From Falsiroseomonas bella (GTDB lineage: Bacteria; Pseudomonadota; Alphaproteobacteria; Acetobacterales; Acetobacteraceae): 64,000 nt of DNA. The stretch is taken from contig NZ_QGNA01000003.1 in the NCBI RefSeq assembly GCF_003173615.1, forward strand, positions 248,001 through 312,000, given 5' to 3'. Shown in pieces: positions 1-8,354 of the stretch. A program made the position numbers and the translations under genes. Under the pieces are notes generated by a model. The model had not been told where the DNA came from and made no database searches. It saw nothing but the letters and a program-made list of their open reading frames with translations. How positions within the stretch are numbered: the stretch's first letter is position 1; each line of letters starts with the position of its first letter.

Positions 1-137
1 CCGACAATCTCCGCGCCCATCGCCTGGGCATCAACGGCGTGCCCTGCTTCGTGGTGCAGGGCCGGCATGCCATCGCCGGCGCGCAGGAGCCGGAAGTGCT
101 GGAGCGCCTGCTGGACGTGGCGCTGGTGGAGGGCTGA
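1..137 (+). CDS. DsbA/FrnE-family thiol oxidoreductase, C-terminal fragment
   Basis: The window opens inside this gene. The last 44 codons are visible, reading from base 3 to a TGA at 135. The tail contains GVPCFVV, the cis-proline strand of a thioredoxin fold, followed by a GAQEPEVLERLL helix, which is how FrnE-type DsbA proteins and 2-hydroxychromene-2-carboxylate isomerase relatives end. The active-site part lies outside the window, so the CxxC or SxxC type cannot be judged. It converges on mfd with only six bases between the stop codons. The family call rests on a short tail. Confidence 0.7.
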   Translation, partial: DNLRAHRLGINGVPCFVVQGRHAIAGAQEPEVLERLLDVALVEG

Positions 138-143
138 CGCCCT

Positions 144-3100
144 TTACCGCTTCCACCGCCCGGGGAACGGGATCGGCTTGGTCGCGGCGCCCTTCGGCGC
201 CGGCGGCACGATGGTCGGGCGGAACACGCTCTTCTTCGCCGCCGCGGGCGGCTGCTTCGGCGGGGGCGCGGCCTGCTTCGGCGGCTTCGGCGTCTCCGGC
301 ACGCGGCCGCGCGCCACCTCGGCGAGCGCGGTGAGCAGGCGGCGCGCTTCGCGCACGCGCGCCTCGAAGGGCATTTCCTGCGAGAAGGCGAGCTTGTGGT
401 CCGGGCGCAGCTTCACGGCAGCGCCCTGCCCAGCCACCCACTGCACCAGCGACGCCGGGTCGGCGAAGCGGTTGCCGCGGAAGCCGATGACGATGCCCTT
501 CGGCCCGACATCCACCTTCTCCACCCCCGCGGCGCGGCAGAGCGACTTCAGGAAGACCACCTGCAGCAGCGTCTCGGCCTCGGGCGGCAGCTTGCCGAAG
601 CGGTCGGCGAGCTCCGCGGCCATCGCCTCGATCTCGGCCTCGTTCTGCAGCGCGCCGATGCGGCGATAGAGCCCGAGGCGCACCGGCAGGTCGCGCACAT
701 AGGCCTCGGGCAGCATCACCGGCAGGCCGAGATTGATCTGCGGCGTCCATTCCCGGTCGTCCACGGCGTCCTTGCCGGTGCCGTGCTTCAGCTCGTTCAC
801 CGCCTCTTCCAGCATCTGCTGGTAGAGCTCGATGCCGACCTCGCGGATGTGGCCGGACTGCTCGTCGCCGAGCAGGTTGCCGGCGCCGCGGATGTCGAGG
901 TCGTGGGAGGCCAGCGTGAAGCCCGCGCCGAGATTGTCGAGCGTCTGCATCACCTCAAGGCGCTTCTCCGCCGCGGCCGAGAGGCGATGCGTCTGCGGCC
1001 AGGTGAGATAGGCGTAGCCGCGCTGCTTGCCGCGCCCGACGCGGCCGCGCAGCTGATAGAGCTGCGCCAGGCCGAACATGTCGGCGCGGTGGATGATCAG
1101 CGTGTTCACCGCCGCCATGTCGAGCCCGCTTTCCACGATGTTGGTGGAGAGCAGGATGTCGTGCTTGGCGTCGCCGAACTCGGTCATCACGCGCTCGAGC
1201 TCGGTCGGCGAGAGGCGGCCATGCGCCTCGGCGACGCGGGCTTCCGGCACGATCTCCGCCAGCCGCTCGCGCACCCTGGGCAGGTCCTCGAGCCTGGGAA
1301 CGACGCAGAAGATCTGGCCGCCGCGGAAGCGCTCGCGCTGGATCGCCTCGCGGATCACCACGCCGTCCCAGGGCATGATGAAGGTGCGCACGGCGAGCCG
1401 GTCCACCGGCGGGGTCGCGATCACGCTCATCTCGCGCACGCCGGTCAGCGCCAGCTGCAGCGTGCGCGGAATGGGCGTGGCCGTCAGCGTCAGCACATGG
1501 ACGTCCGACTTCAGCGCCTTCAGGCGTTCCTTGTGGGCGACGCCAAAATGCTGCTCCTCGTCGACGATGACGAGGCCGAGATCGGCGAATTCCACGCCCT
1601 TCGCCAGCAGCGCATGGGTGCCGACGACGATGTTGATCGAGCCGTCCTTCAGCCCTTCGCGCACCTGCGCCGCGTCCTTCGGCGTCACCATGCGCGACAG
1701 CTGCGCCACCTTCACCGGCAGCCCCTCGAAGCGGCGGGTGAAGGTGCGGGTGTGCTGGCGGGAGAGCAGCGTGGTGGGGACCACCACCGCCACCTGCGCG
1801 CCCGTCATCGCCACGCAGAAGGCGGCGCGCAGCGCGACCTCGGTCTTGCCGAAGCCGACATCGCCGCAGATCAGGCGGTCCATCGGCTTGCCGGCGGAGA
1901 GATCCTCCAGCACGTCGGCGATCGCGCGCTGCTGGTCGTCGGTCTCGGCGAAGGGGAAGCGGGCGCAGAACTCGTCCCAGGCGCCTTCGGGCGGCATCGC
2001 CGCGATGGCCTGCTTCGTCGCGCGCTCGGCCGCCACCTTGATGAGCGCCGCGGCCATGTCCGCGATGCGCTGCTTCGCCTTGGCCTTGCGCGCCTGCCAG
2101 GACCCGCCGCCGAGCTTGTCGAGCGCGACGCCCGCCGTCTCGCTGCCGAAGCGCGACAGGATCTCGATGTTCTCGACCGGCAGGAACAGCTTGTCGCCGC
2201 CGTCATAGACAAGGCGCAGGCATTCATGCGGCGCGCCCGAGACCTCGATCGTCTCCAGCCCGTCATAGCGGCCGATGCCGTGGTCCTGGTGGACGACTAG
2301 GTCGCCTTCCGCGATCTCGGTCGCATCCGCGATGAACTGGTCGGCCCGGCGACGGCGACGGGGTGGGCGCGCGATGCGTTCGCCCAGCAGATCCTGCTCG
2401 CCGGTGACCACGATGTCTGAGGAAATGAACCCGCGCTCCAGACCCAGGACAGCCAGCCCGACGGCGCCTTTCGCCAGCTTCTGGAACTGAAGGAAGTCTT
2501 CGACGGGCTCGGAGGCAACGCCGTTCTCGCGGAGCAGGTTGCCGAGTCTTTCGCGGCTGCCCCGGGTCCAGGCCGCGAGCAGCGGCCGGTGGCCGCGCGC
2601 GGCTAGCGCCTTCGCATGCTCGCCATAGGCGGCGAAGACGTTCTTTCCCTCGGCGCGCACATCCGCGAAGAGCCGGCCGGGCCGGGCGCCGGCATCCACC
2701 ACGCCGGGCAGGTCGGAGGCCGGCGCGAAGGGGACGAAGCGCATCACCGTGGGCTCGGCCAGCATCGCCTCCCACGCGTCGAGATCGAGATACAGCCGGT
2801 CGGGCGGCGCGGGGCGATACGGCATCTCGCCTTCGCGCGTGCCGCCGCGCCGCGCCTCGTAGTGGTCGGCGATCATCTCCATCCGTACCGCCAGCGCGTC
2901 CTCGGCCTGGTGGTCGAAGGAGACGGTCGCGTCCTCGCCGAGATGGTCGACCAGCGTCTCCATCGCCGCATGGAACAAGCCGGCCCAGTGTTCCATGCCG
3001 GGATGCTTCCGGCCGGCGCTGACCGAGACATAAAGCGGGTCTTCCGCCGCGGCGGCGCCGAACAGCTCGCGATAGGCGCTGCGGAAGCGGGAGATGGAAT

Positions 3101-3734
3101 CGGCGTCGAGGAAGATCTCGCCCACCGGCCGCAGCGTCAGGCTTTCCAGCCTCTCGCCGCTGCGCTGGGTGGCGGTGTCGAAGCGCCGCAGATCCTCGAT
3201 CTCGTCGCCGAACAGGTCGAGACGGACGGGCTCGCCCTCGCCGGCCGGGAACAGGTCCACGATGCCGCCGCGCATGGCGTATTCGCCATGCTCCATCACC
3301 GTGCCGGTGCGGTGGTAGCCGTTCGCTTCCAGGAACGCCGCCAACGCCTGCGGATCCTGCCTTCCGCCGCGCCTGAGCGCGAGCGTCGCGCCCCGGAAGG
3401 CCGCGCGCGGCGGCACCTTCTGGACCAGGGCGTTCACGGTGGTCAGCAGGATGCGCGGCGTCGGTGTCTTCTCGGCCAGCCGCGTCAGGGTCGCGACGCG
3501 TTCCGCGACGATCTCCGGGTTGGGCGAGGCGCGGTCGTAGGGCAGGCAATCCCAGGCGGGGAAGCGCAGCACCTCGAAGTGGGGAGCGAAGAAGGCGAGC
3601 GCCTCCGCCATCCGCGCCATGCGCGCATCGTCGCGGCAGACATGCAGCACCGGGTTGCGCGTCTCGGCCCGGCGGCGGGCGAGCAGCAGCGCGTCGAAGC
3701 CCTCGGGCGCGCCATGGACGAGGATCGTGTCCAT
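144..3734 (-). CDS. mfd: Transcription-repair coupling factor Mfd
   Basis: Superfamily 2 translocase that removes RNA polymerase stalled at DNA lesions and recruits UvrA for transcription-coupled repair. At 1196 residues it is full length for the family. The N-terminal UvrB-homology region is followed by an RNA-polymerase-interaction domain at about 465-560 (VVHQDHGIGRYDG). The translocase motor has a Walker A (GDVGFGKTE) near residue 623 and a DEEQHFGV box near 722. The C-terminal D7 domain that contacts UvrA follows and ends in a Pro/Lys/Ala-rich tail. ATG start at 3734. The neighbouring sdhE and recG form an arrangement common in Alphaproteobacteria. No frameshift or missing motif is seen. 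Confidence 0.97.
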   Translation of the reverse strand: MDTILVHGAPEGFDALLLARRRAETRNPVLHVCRDDARMARMAEALAFFAPHFEVLRFPAWDCLPYDRASPNPEIVAERVATLTRLAEKTPTPRILLTTVNALVQKVPPRAAFRGATLALRRGGRQDPQALAAFLEANGYHRTGTVMEHGEYAMRGGIVDLFPAGEGEPVRLDLFGDEIEDLRRFDTATQRSGERLESLTLRPVGEIFLDADSISRFRSAYRELFGAAAAEDPLYVSVSAGRKHPGMEHWAGLFHAAMETLVDHLGEDATVSFDHQAEDALAVRMEMIADHYEARRGGTREGEMPYRPAPPDRLYLDLDAWEAMLAEPTVMRFVPFAPASDLPGVVDAGARPGRLFADVRAEGKNVFAAYGEHAKALAARGHRPLLAAWTRGSRERLGNLLRENGVASEPVEDFLQFQKLAKGAVGLAVLGLERGFISSDIVVTGEQDLLGERIARPPRRRRRADQFIADATEIAEGDLVVHQDHGIGRYDGLETIEVSGAPHECLRLVYDGGDKLFLPVENIEILSRFGSETAGVALDKLGGGSWQARKAKAKQRIADMAAALIKVAAERATKQAIAAMPPEGAWDEFCARFPFAETDDQQRAIADVLEDLSAGKPMDRLICGDVGFGKTEVALRAAFCVAMTGAQVAVVVPTTLLSRQHTRTFTRRFEGLPVKVAQLSRMVTPKDAAQVREGLKDGSINIVVGTHALLAKGVEFADLGLVIVDEEQHFGVAHKERLKALKSDVHVLTLTATPIPRTLQLALTGVREMSVIATPPVDRLAVRTFIMPWDGVVIREAIQRERFRGGQIFCVVPRLEDLPRVRERLAEIVPEARVAEAHGRLSPTELERVMTEFGDAKHDILLSTNIVESGLDMAAVNTLIIHRADMFGLAQLYQLRGRVGRGKQRGYAYLTWPQTHRLSAAAEKRLEVMQTLDNLGAGFTLASHDLDIRGAGNLLGDEQSGHIREVGIELYQQMLEEAVNELKHGTGKDAVDDREWTPQINLGLPVMLPEAYVRDLPVRLGLYRRIGALQNEAEIEAMAAELADRFGKLPPEAETLLQVVFLKSLCRAAGVEKVDVGPKGIVIGFRGNRFADPASLVQWVAGQGAAVKLRPDHKLAFSQEMPFEARVREARRLLTALAEVARGRVPETPKPPKQAAPPPKQPPAAAKKSVFRPTIVPPAPKGAATKPIPFPGRWKR

Positions 3735-3955
3735 CTAGGTGGGCGCCCTGCCTGCAAGGCCCTCTCCACCCGCAGGGGGGAGAGGGTTGGGTGAGGGGGG
3801 CGCGCAGACCGAGACAGCCCACGCCATCATGCGCTGCGCGCAGCCCCCCTCACCTGCTCCGTCTAGGCGCTGCGCGCCAAGGCTGCGCGCTGTCGAGCGC
3901 CCTTGGCGCTCGCCCCCCCCTCCGAGGGGAGAGGGATGAAGCTGAGGACGATGCA
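3735..3955. repeat. Intergenic region with REP-like G/C-rich hairpin elements
   Basis: This 220-base gap between mfd and sdhE holds no plausible gene. It contains a perfect 8-bp hairpin at 3760-3786 (CCCTCTCC paired with GGAGAGGG), followed by GAGGGTTGGGTGAGGGGGG. A smaller hairpin lies near 3918-3928. The motif GAGGGTTGGGTG recurs in inverse orientation at about 37038-37049, in another intergenic region. Two occurrences in non-coding DNA suggest a dispersed extragenic repeat family; it may also slow transcription at the mfd/sdhE boundary. Confidence 0.55.
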
Positions 3956-4261
3956 TCAGCGCAGATCCGGCGGTACGCCGGCGCCCGTGCCGCCGCATTC
4001 CAGTGCCATCCGTTCCAGCATCGGCGTGGTGACATGGGCGGGGATGGCGCGGCGGCCGGAGAGCCAGTCGGCCAGGTCCACGTCGGGCAGTTCCAGCACG
4101 GCTTCCAACTCGTCCAGCTCGCCGTCCGTGAAACCGGCGATGTTGCGCTTCACGAAGCCGCCGATCATCAGGTCGGCCTCCTTCGTACCGCGGTGCCAGG
4201 CACGGAACAGCAGGCGCTTGCGGCGGGGGGAGAGGGAGTCGGGGTCTGGCTCGTCTGGCAT
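3956..4261 (-). CDS. sdhE: Succinate dehydrogenase assembly factor SdhE (DUF339)
   Basis: Small soluble factor needed for covalent flavinylation of the succinate dehydrogenase flavoprotein. The 101-residue protein carries the family RGxxE motif (RGTKE) after an RLLFRAWHR helix, then the acidic ELEAVLELPDVDLADWL segment that closes the helical bundle. I chose the ATG at 4261 (MPDEPDPD); an upstream ATG at 4300 would add 13 residues and reach into the region upstream of recG. It is transcribed divergently from recG, so the roughly 65-base gap holds both promoters. Identification is by family resemblance. Confidence 0.9.
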   Translation of the reverse strand: MPDEPDPDSLSPRRKRLLFRAWHRGTKEADLMIGGFVKRNIAGFTDGELDELEAVLELPDVDLADWLSGRRAIPAHVTTPMLERMALECGGTGAGVPPDLR

Positions 4262-4327
4262 GTCGGCTTGGGCGCTCGCCGGTGCGATATAGGGGTGCAT
4301 GGGAATCCTGTCAGCCCGACGCGGCAC

Positions 4328-6427
4328 ATGGCTGAACTGACGGACGCCGGGGCGGCCGCCGGGTTGCTCGCGCCGCTCGAGAGCCTGGAAGGCGTCGGCC
4401 CCACCCTCGCCCGCCTGCTGGAGGAGGCGACCGGCGGCGAGCGGGTTCTGGACCTGCTGCTGCACCTGCCCGAGCGCGTCATCATCCGCCGCCGAGTCGC
4501 CAGCCCGGAGGAAGCGCCGCTCGACCAGGATTGCGTGCTGGAGGTGGAGGTGAAGAGCCTGCGCGCCGCGCGCGCCCGCTCCACCGGCCGACCCTATGTG
4601 GAGGTGAAGGCGGTCTCCGGCGGCTGGCCGCTGACCATCCGCTACATGAACGGCCGCCTGCCCTGGATCCAGAAGCTGCTGCCGGCCGGGTCCTTCCGCT
4701 TCCTCGCCGGGCGGGTGCTGGCGGAGGGCAGCCGGGGCTGGGCTATGCTGAACCCGCTCAGCGCGGAACGGCCGGAGGCGCTGCCGCTGGCGGAGCCGGT
4801 CTGGCCCCTGGTGCGCGACCTGACGCCGAAGCGCCTGCGCGCCGCGATGGACGCCGCGCTCTCGCGCCTGCATCCCCTGCCGGAATGGGCGGACCTGCCC
4901 TTGCTGGCGCGGGAAGGCTGGCCCGCCTTCGACGTCGCCATCCGCACCCTGCAACGCCCGACCGGCCCCCTGCCCCACGCGCCAGGCCGGCGGCTGGCCT
5001 ACGACGAGTTGCTGGCCAGCCAGGTCGCGATCGCCCTGGTGCGGCGGCGCCAACGCAACCGGCCGGGCCGTGCCCTGCCCGGGACGGGCGCGCTGCAGGA
5101 GGCGGCGCTGGCCGCCTTCGGGCACAGCCTGACGCCCGGCCAGGCGCAGGCTCTGGCGGAGATCGGCGCCGACATGGGCGCACCGCGCCGGATGCTGCGA
5201 CTGCTGCAGGGCGATGTGGGCGCGGGCAAGACCCTCGTGGCGGTGCTGGCGATGCTGCGCGCGGTCGAATCCGGCGCGCAGGGCGCGCTGATGGCACCCA
5301 CCGAACTGCTGGCGCGGCAGCACCTGCGGACGCTGGTGAAGCTCTGCCACCCGGCCGGCGTCGAGGTCCGGCTGCTGACCGGCAGCATCAAGGGCGCCGA
5401 GCGGAAGGAGGTGCTGCGCGGCCTCGCCTCCGGCCGTATCGGCATCGTCGTCGGCACCCATGCGCTGTTCCAGGATGCGGTGGCCTTCCACGACCTCGGC
5501 CTCGCGATCGTGGACGAGCAGCACCGTTTCGGCGTGGCGCAGCGGCTGATGCTGGCGAACAAGGGCCGCGACGCGGACATGCTGGTGATGACCGCCACGC
5601 CCATCCCGCGCACGCTGCTGCTGACGCAATGGGGCGAGATGGCCGTCTCCCGTCTGGAAGGGAAGCCGGCGGGGCGGCAGCCCATCACCACCCGCATCGT
5701 CTCCCAGGAGCGCCTGCCCGACGTGGTCGAGCGCCTCGGCGAGGCGCTGGCGCGCGGCGAGCGCGCCTATTGGGTGGTGCGCGCCATCTCCGGCGGCGAG
5801 AGCGATGATTCCGTCGCCGCCGAGGACCGCTTCGCCGAGTTGTCCGCCCGCTTCCCCGGCCAGGTCGGCATGGCGCATGGCCTGCAGGACATGCCCGTCC
5901 GCGAGCAGGCGCTGGCCGATTTCGCCGCCGGCCGCACGAAGCTGCTGGTCGCCACCACGGTGGTCGAGGTCGGCGTGGACGTGCCGGAAGCGACGATCAT
6001 GCTGATCGAGCAGGCCGAGCGCTTCGGCCTCGCCGCCCTGCACCAGCTGCGCGGCCGCGTCGGGCGCGGTCAGAAACCATCATCCTGCCTGCTGGTGCAT
6101 TCCGAGGGCCTGTCGGAGTCGGAAAAGCGCCGGCTGCTGGTGCTGCGCGACACCGAGGACGGATTCCTGATCGCCGAGGAAGACCTGCGCACCCGCGGCG
6201 GCGGCGACGTTTTGCGGGAGCGGCAATCGGGCATGCAGGGCGGCCGCCTGCTCGACCCACGGGAGGACCCGGACGAGTTCGGCCGCCTGACCCAGATCGC
6301 CCATCGCGACGCCCAGGCGCTGCTGGACCGTGACCCGGACCTGGCCTCGCCGCGCGGCCAGGCGGCGCTGACGCTGCTGGCGCTGTTCGGGCACGACCCC
6401 ACGCTGGCGCGGCTGGATGCCGGATGA
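4328..6427 (+). CDS. recG: ATP-dependent DNA helicase RecG
   Basis: Superfamily 2 DNA translocase that regresses stalled replication forks and processes R-loops and Holliday-type junctions. The 699-residue protein has an N-terminal wedge/OB domain, then the helicase core with Walker A GDVGAGKT near residue 295, the DEQH box near 396, a TATPIPRT motif and the C-terminal LRGRVGRG element. The ATG at 4328 (MAELTDAG) is preferred; a GTG at 4295 is in frame and would add 11 residues. It is divergent from sdhE. Its end overlaps a possible start of the following small gene. Confidence 0.96.
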   Translation: MAELTDAGAAAGLLAPLESLEGVGPTLARLLEEATGGERVLDLLLHLPERVIIRRRVASPEEAPLDQDCVLEVEVKSLRAARARSTGRPYVEVKAVSGGWPLTIRYMNGRLPWIQKLLPAGSFRFLAGRVLAEGSRGWAMLNPLSAERPEALPLAEPVWPLVRDLTPKRLRAAMDAALSRLHPLPEWADLPLLAREGWPAFDVAIRTLQRPTGPLPHAPGRRLAYDELLASQVAIALVRRRQRNRPGRALPGTGALQEAALAAFGHSLTPGQAQALAEIGADMGAPRRMLRLLQGDVGAGKTLVAVLAMLRAVESGAQGALMAPTELLARQHLRTLVKLCHPAGVEVRLLTGSIKGAERKEVLRGLASGRIGIVVGTHALFQDAVAFHDLGLAIVDEQHRFGVAQRLMLANKGRDADMLVMTATPIPRTLLLTQWGEMAVSRLEGKPAGRQPITTRIVSQERLPDVVERLGEALARGERAYWVVRAISGGESDDSVAAEDRFAELSARFPGQVGMAHGLQDMPVREQALADFAAGRTKLLVATTVVEVGVDVPEATIMLIEQAERFGLAALHQLRGRVGRGQKPSSCLLVHSEGLSESEKRRLLVLRDTEDGFLIAEEDLRTRGGGDVLRERQSGMQGGRLLDPREDPDEFGRLTQIAHRDAQALLDRDPDLASPRGQAALTLLALFGHDPTLARLDAG

Positions 6428-6464
6428 GCGCAACCTGTGGGCGCGCCGGGTGTTTGGCCGCACC

Positions 6465-6767
6465 ATGGATCCCGCCAGCCTCGTCGGCTACGCCGCCACG
6501 CTCTGCTCCGTCACCAGCTTCGTCCCGCAGGCCTGGAAGGTGATCCGCACGCGCGACACGGCCGCGATCTCGTTGCGCATGTATGCGATCACCGTGCTCG
6601 GCTTCGCCCTCTGGCTGACCTACGGGATCCTTCTCGGCCAGTGGCCGCTGATCCTGACCAATGCCGTCTGCCTGCTGCTCTCGGGCTTCATCCTGGCCAT
6701 GAAGCTGCTGCCGCGGCGCCAGCGCCGGGCGGTCGCTGCGGCGCTCGACCCCGCCCGAGGCGGCTGA
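6465..6767 (+). CDS. SemiSWEET-type PQ-loop membrane protein
   Basis: A 100-residue protein with three hydrophobic segments and the PQ-loop signature: SFVPQAWKVIRTRDT in the first triple-helix unit and a conserved LWLTYGILLGQWPLILTN hairpin. SemiSWEETs dimerise to move sugars across the inner membrane; the substrate cannot be read from sequence. I use the ATG at 6465 (MDPASL) because it places the first helix at the N terminus as in the family. An ATG at 6417, overlapping the recG stop, would add 16 polar residues and would give translational coupling. The short Arg-rich tail is cytoplasmic. Confidence 0.85.
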   Translation: MDPASLVGYAATLCSVTSFVPQAWKVIRTRDTAAISLRMYAITVLGFALWLTYGILLGQWPLILTNAVCLLLSGFILAMKLLPRRQRRAVAAALDPARGG

Positions 6768-6878
6768 ACGCGACGTAACCCCCCGAAACACTTCGGAAAA
6801 CCCTGCCGCGCGCGCGGGGGTTGCAAGCCCGGCGCGGCGCGCTTAATCGCCCCAGCCGGGGAAGACTGGGGACGCGCC

Positions 6879-7616
6879 TTGACCGCCTTGATCGAGATCG
6901 AGCGCCTCACGAAGCGCTTCGGGGCCTTCACGGCCGTGGACGATGTCTCCTTCACCGTGTCGAAGGGCGAGGTGCTGGGCTTCCTCGGCCCGAACGGCGC
7001 GGGCAAGTCCACCACCATGCGCATGCTGGCCGGTTTCATGACGCCGACCGCCGGGACCGCGCGCATCTGCGGCGACGACGTGGTGGACAAGCCGGTGGCC
7101 GCGAAGCGCCATCTCGGCTTCCTGCCGGAAGGCGCGCCGACCTATCCCGAGATGACCGTCACGGGTTTCCTGCGCTTCTGCGGCCGGGCGCGCGGCTTTC
7201 ACGGCAGCGCGCTGGCCGACCGCGTGACCCGCGCGATGCACCTCACCCAGCTCGAAGGCGTGCGGCTGCAGCCCGTGGAGACGCTCTCCAAGGGCTTCAA
7301 GCGCCGCGTCGGCCTCGCCGCCGCGCTGCTGCACGATCCGCCCGTGCTGGTGCTGGACGAGCCGACCGACGGCCTCGACCCCAACCAGAAGCACGAGGTC
7401 CGCAACCTGATCCGCGCCATGGCGCCGGACAAGGCGATCGTCATCTCCACCCACATCCTGGAGGAGGTCTCGGCCGTCTGCAGCCGCGCGGTGATCATCG
7501 CCCGCGGGCGGGTGGTGGCCGATGCGACGCCGGCGGAGCTCGCCGCGCGCGGGCCGAGCATGGATGCGGTGTTCCGCGAACTCACGCTGAGCGAAGCCCC
7601 GCGGGAGGCGGCCTGA
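6879..7616 (+). CDS. ABC transporter ATP-binding protein, gliding-type (GldA-like)
   Basis: ATPase of an ABC-2 type exporter. Walker A GPNGAGKST lies near residue 38, the signature is LSKGFKRR, and Walker B is VLVLDEPTDGLDP, followed by the H-loop STHILEE. Length is 245 residues. The start is a TTG at 6879; no better ATG/GTG is upstream. It begins a compact unit: the permease starts two bases after its stop, then the GldG-like and DUF4340 genes. The same set (ATPase, permease, GldG-like and DUF4340) occurs widely in non-gliding bacteria, where its substrate is unknown. Confidence 0.9.
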   Translation: MTALIEIERLTKRFGAFTAVDDVSFTVSKGEVLGFLGPNGAGKSTTMRMLAGFMTPTAGTARICGDDVVDKPVAAKRHLGFLPEGAPTYPEMTVTGFLRFCGRARGFHGSALADRVTRAMHLTQLEGVRLQPVETLSKGFKRRVGLAAALLHDPPVLVLDEPTDGLDPNQKHEVRNLIRAMAPDKAIVISTHILEEVSAVCSRAVIIARGRVVADATPAELAARGPSMDAVFRELTLSEAPREAA

Positions 7617-7618
7617 CC

Positions 7619-8350
7619 ATGGGTGGCGTGCTCACCGTCTTCCGCCGCGAGCTGGCGGGCTATTTCGCGACACCGGTCGCCTACGTCTTCATCGTCATCT
7701 TCCTGGTGCTGGCCGGCGCGCTGACCTTCACGATCGGGAACTTCTTCACCCGCGGCCAGGCGGACCTGCAGCCCTTCTTCACCTTCGTCCCCTGGCTGTT
7801 CCTGTTCCTGGTGCCGGCACTGACGATGCGGCTCTGGGCCGAGGAACGCCGGCTCGGCACCATCGAGCTGCTGCTGACGCTGCCCATCGCGCAGTGGCAG
7901 GCGGTGGTCGGGAAGTTCCTGGCGGCCTGGGCCTTCTGCGCCATCGCGCTGCTGCTGACCTTCCCGCTGGTGATCACCGTCAACATCCTGGGCGAGCCGG
8001 ACAACGGCGTGATCGCCACGGGCTATCTCGGCTGCCTGATGGTCGCGGGCGCCTTCCTGGCGGTAGGGGCCGCGATCTCCGCGCTGACCAAGAACCAGGT
8101 GATCGCCTTCGTGCTGGCCGTCGCGGCCTGCTTCTTCCTGACGGCCGCGGGCACGCCGGTGGTGACGGAGTTCCTCTCGCAGCGCGTGCCGCAAATGGCC
8201 GACATCGCGCGCGCCATCAGCGTGACGGATCGCCTCGGCGGCTTCTCGCGCGGCATCATCGCGGCGCGGGACGTGATCTTCTTCGCCTCCTTCATCGGCT
8301 TCTTCCTCTTCGCCAACACCGTCGCGGTGGACCAGAGGAAGGCGGACTGA
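7619..8350 (+). CDS. ABC-2 type permease, gliding-type (GldF-like)
   Basis: Integral membrane permease of 243 residues with about six hydrophobic segments. The family hallmarks are an N-terminal FRRELAGYFATPVAYVF and the RLWAEERRLGTIELLLTLP loop between helices 2 and 3. It partners with the ATPase just upstream (two-base gap) and the GldG-like protein four bases downstream. The chosen ATG at 7619 directly follows the upstream TGA. Nothing in the sequence names the cargo; lipid, polysaccharide or protein export are all open. Confidence 0.88.
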   Translation: MGGVLTVFRRELAGYFATPVAYVFIVIFLVLAGALTFTIGNFFTRGQADLQPFFTFVPWLFLFLVPALTMRLWAEERRLGTIELLLTLPIAQWQAVVGKFLAAWAFCAIALLLTFPLVITVNILGEPDNGVIATGYLGCLMVAGAFLAVGAAISALTKNQVIAFVLAVAACFFLTAAGTPVVTEFLSQRVPQMADIARAISVTDRLGGFSRGIIAARDVIFFASFIGFFLFANTVAVDQRKAD

Positions 8351-8354
8351 TCCC

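Noticed and set aside
396-2300. 634-codon open frame on the plus strand opposite mfd
   Set aside because: Its protein is rich in Arg, His, Leu and Ala without any domain, and mfd on the other strand is complete and recognisable. The high GC content produces such frames.
3456-4328. N-terminal extension of recG upstream to 3464
   Set aside because: The added residues translate the mfd/sdhE intergenic and antisense region and have no family resemblance.
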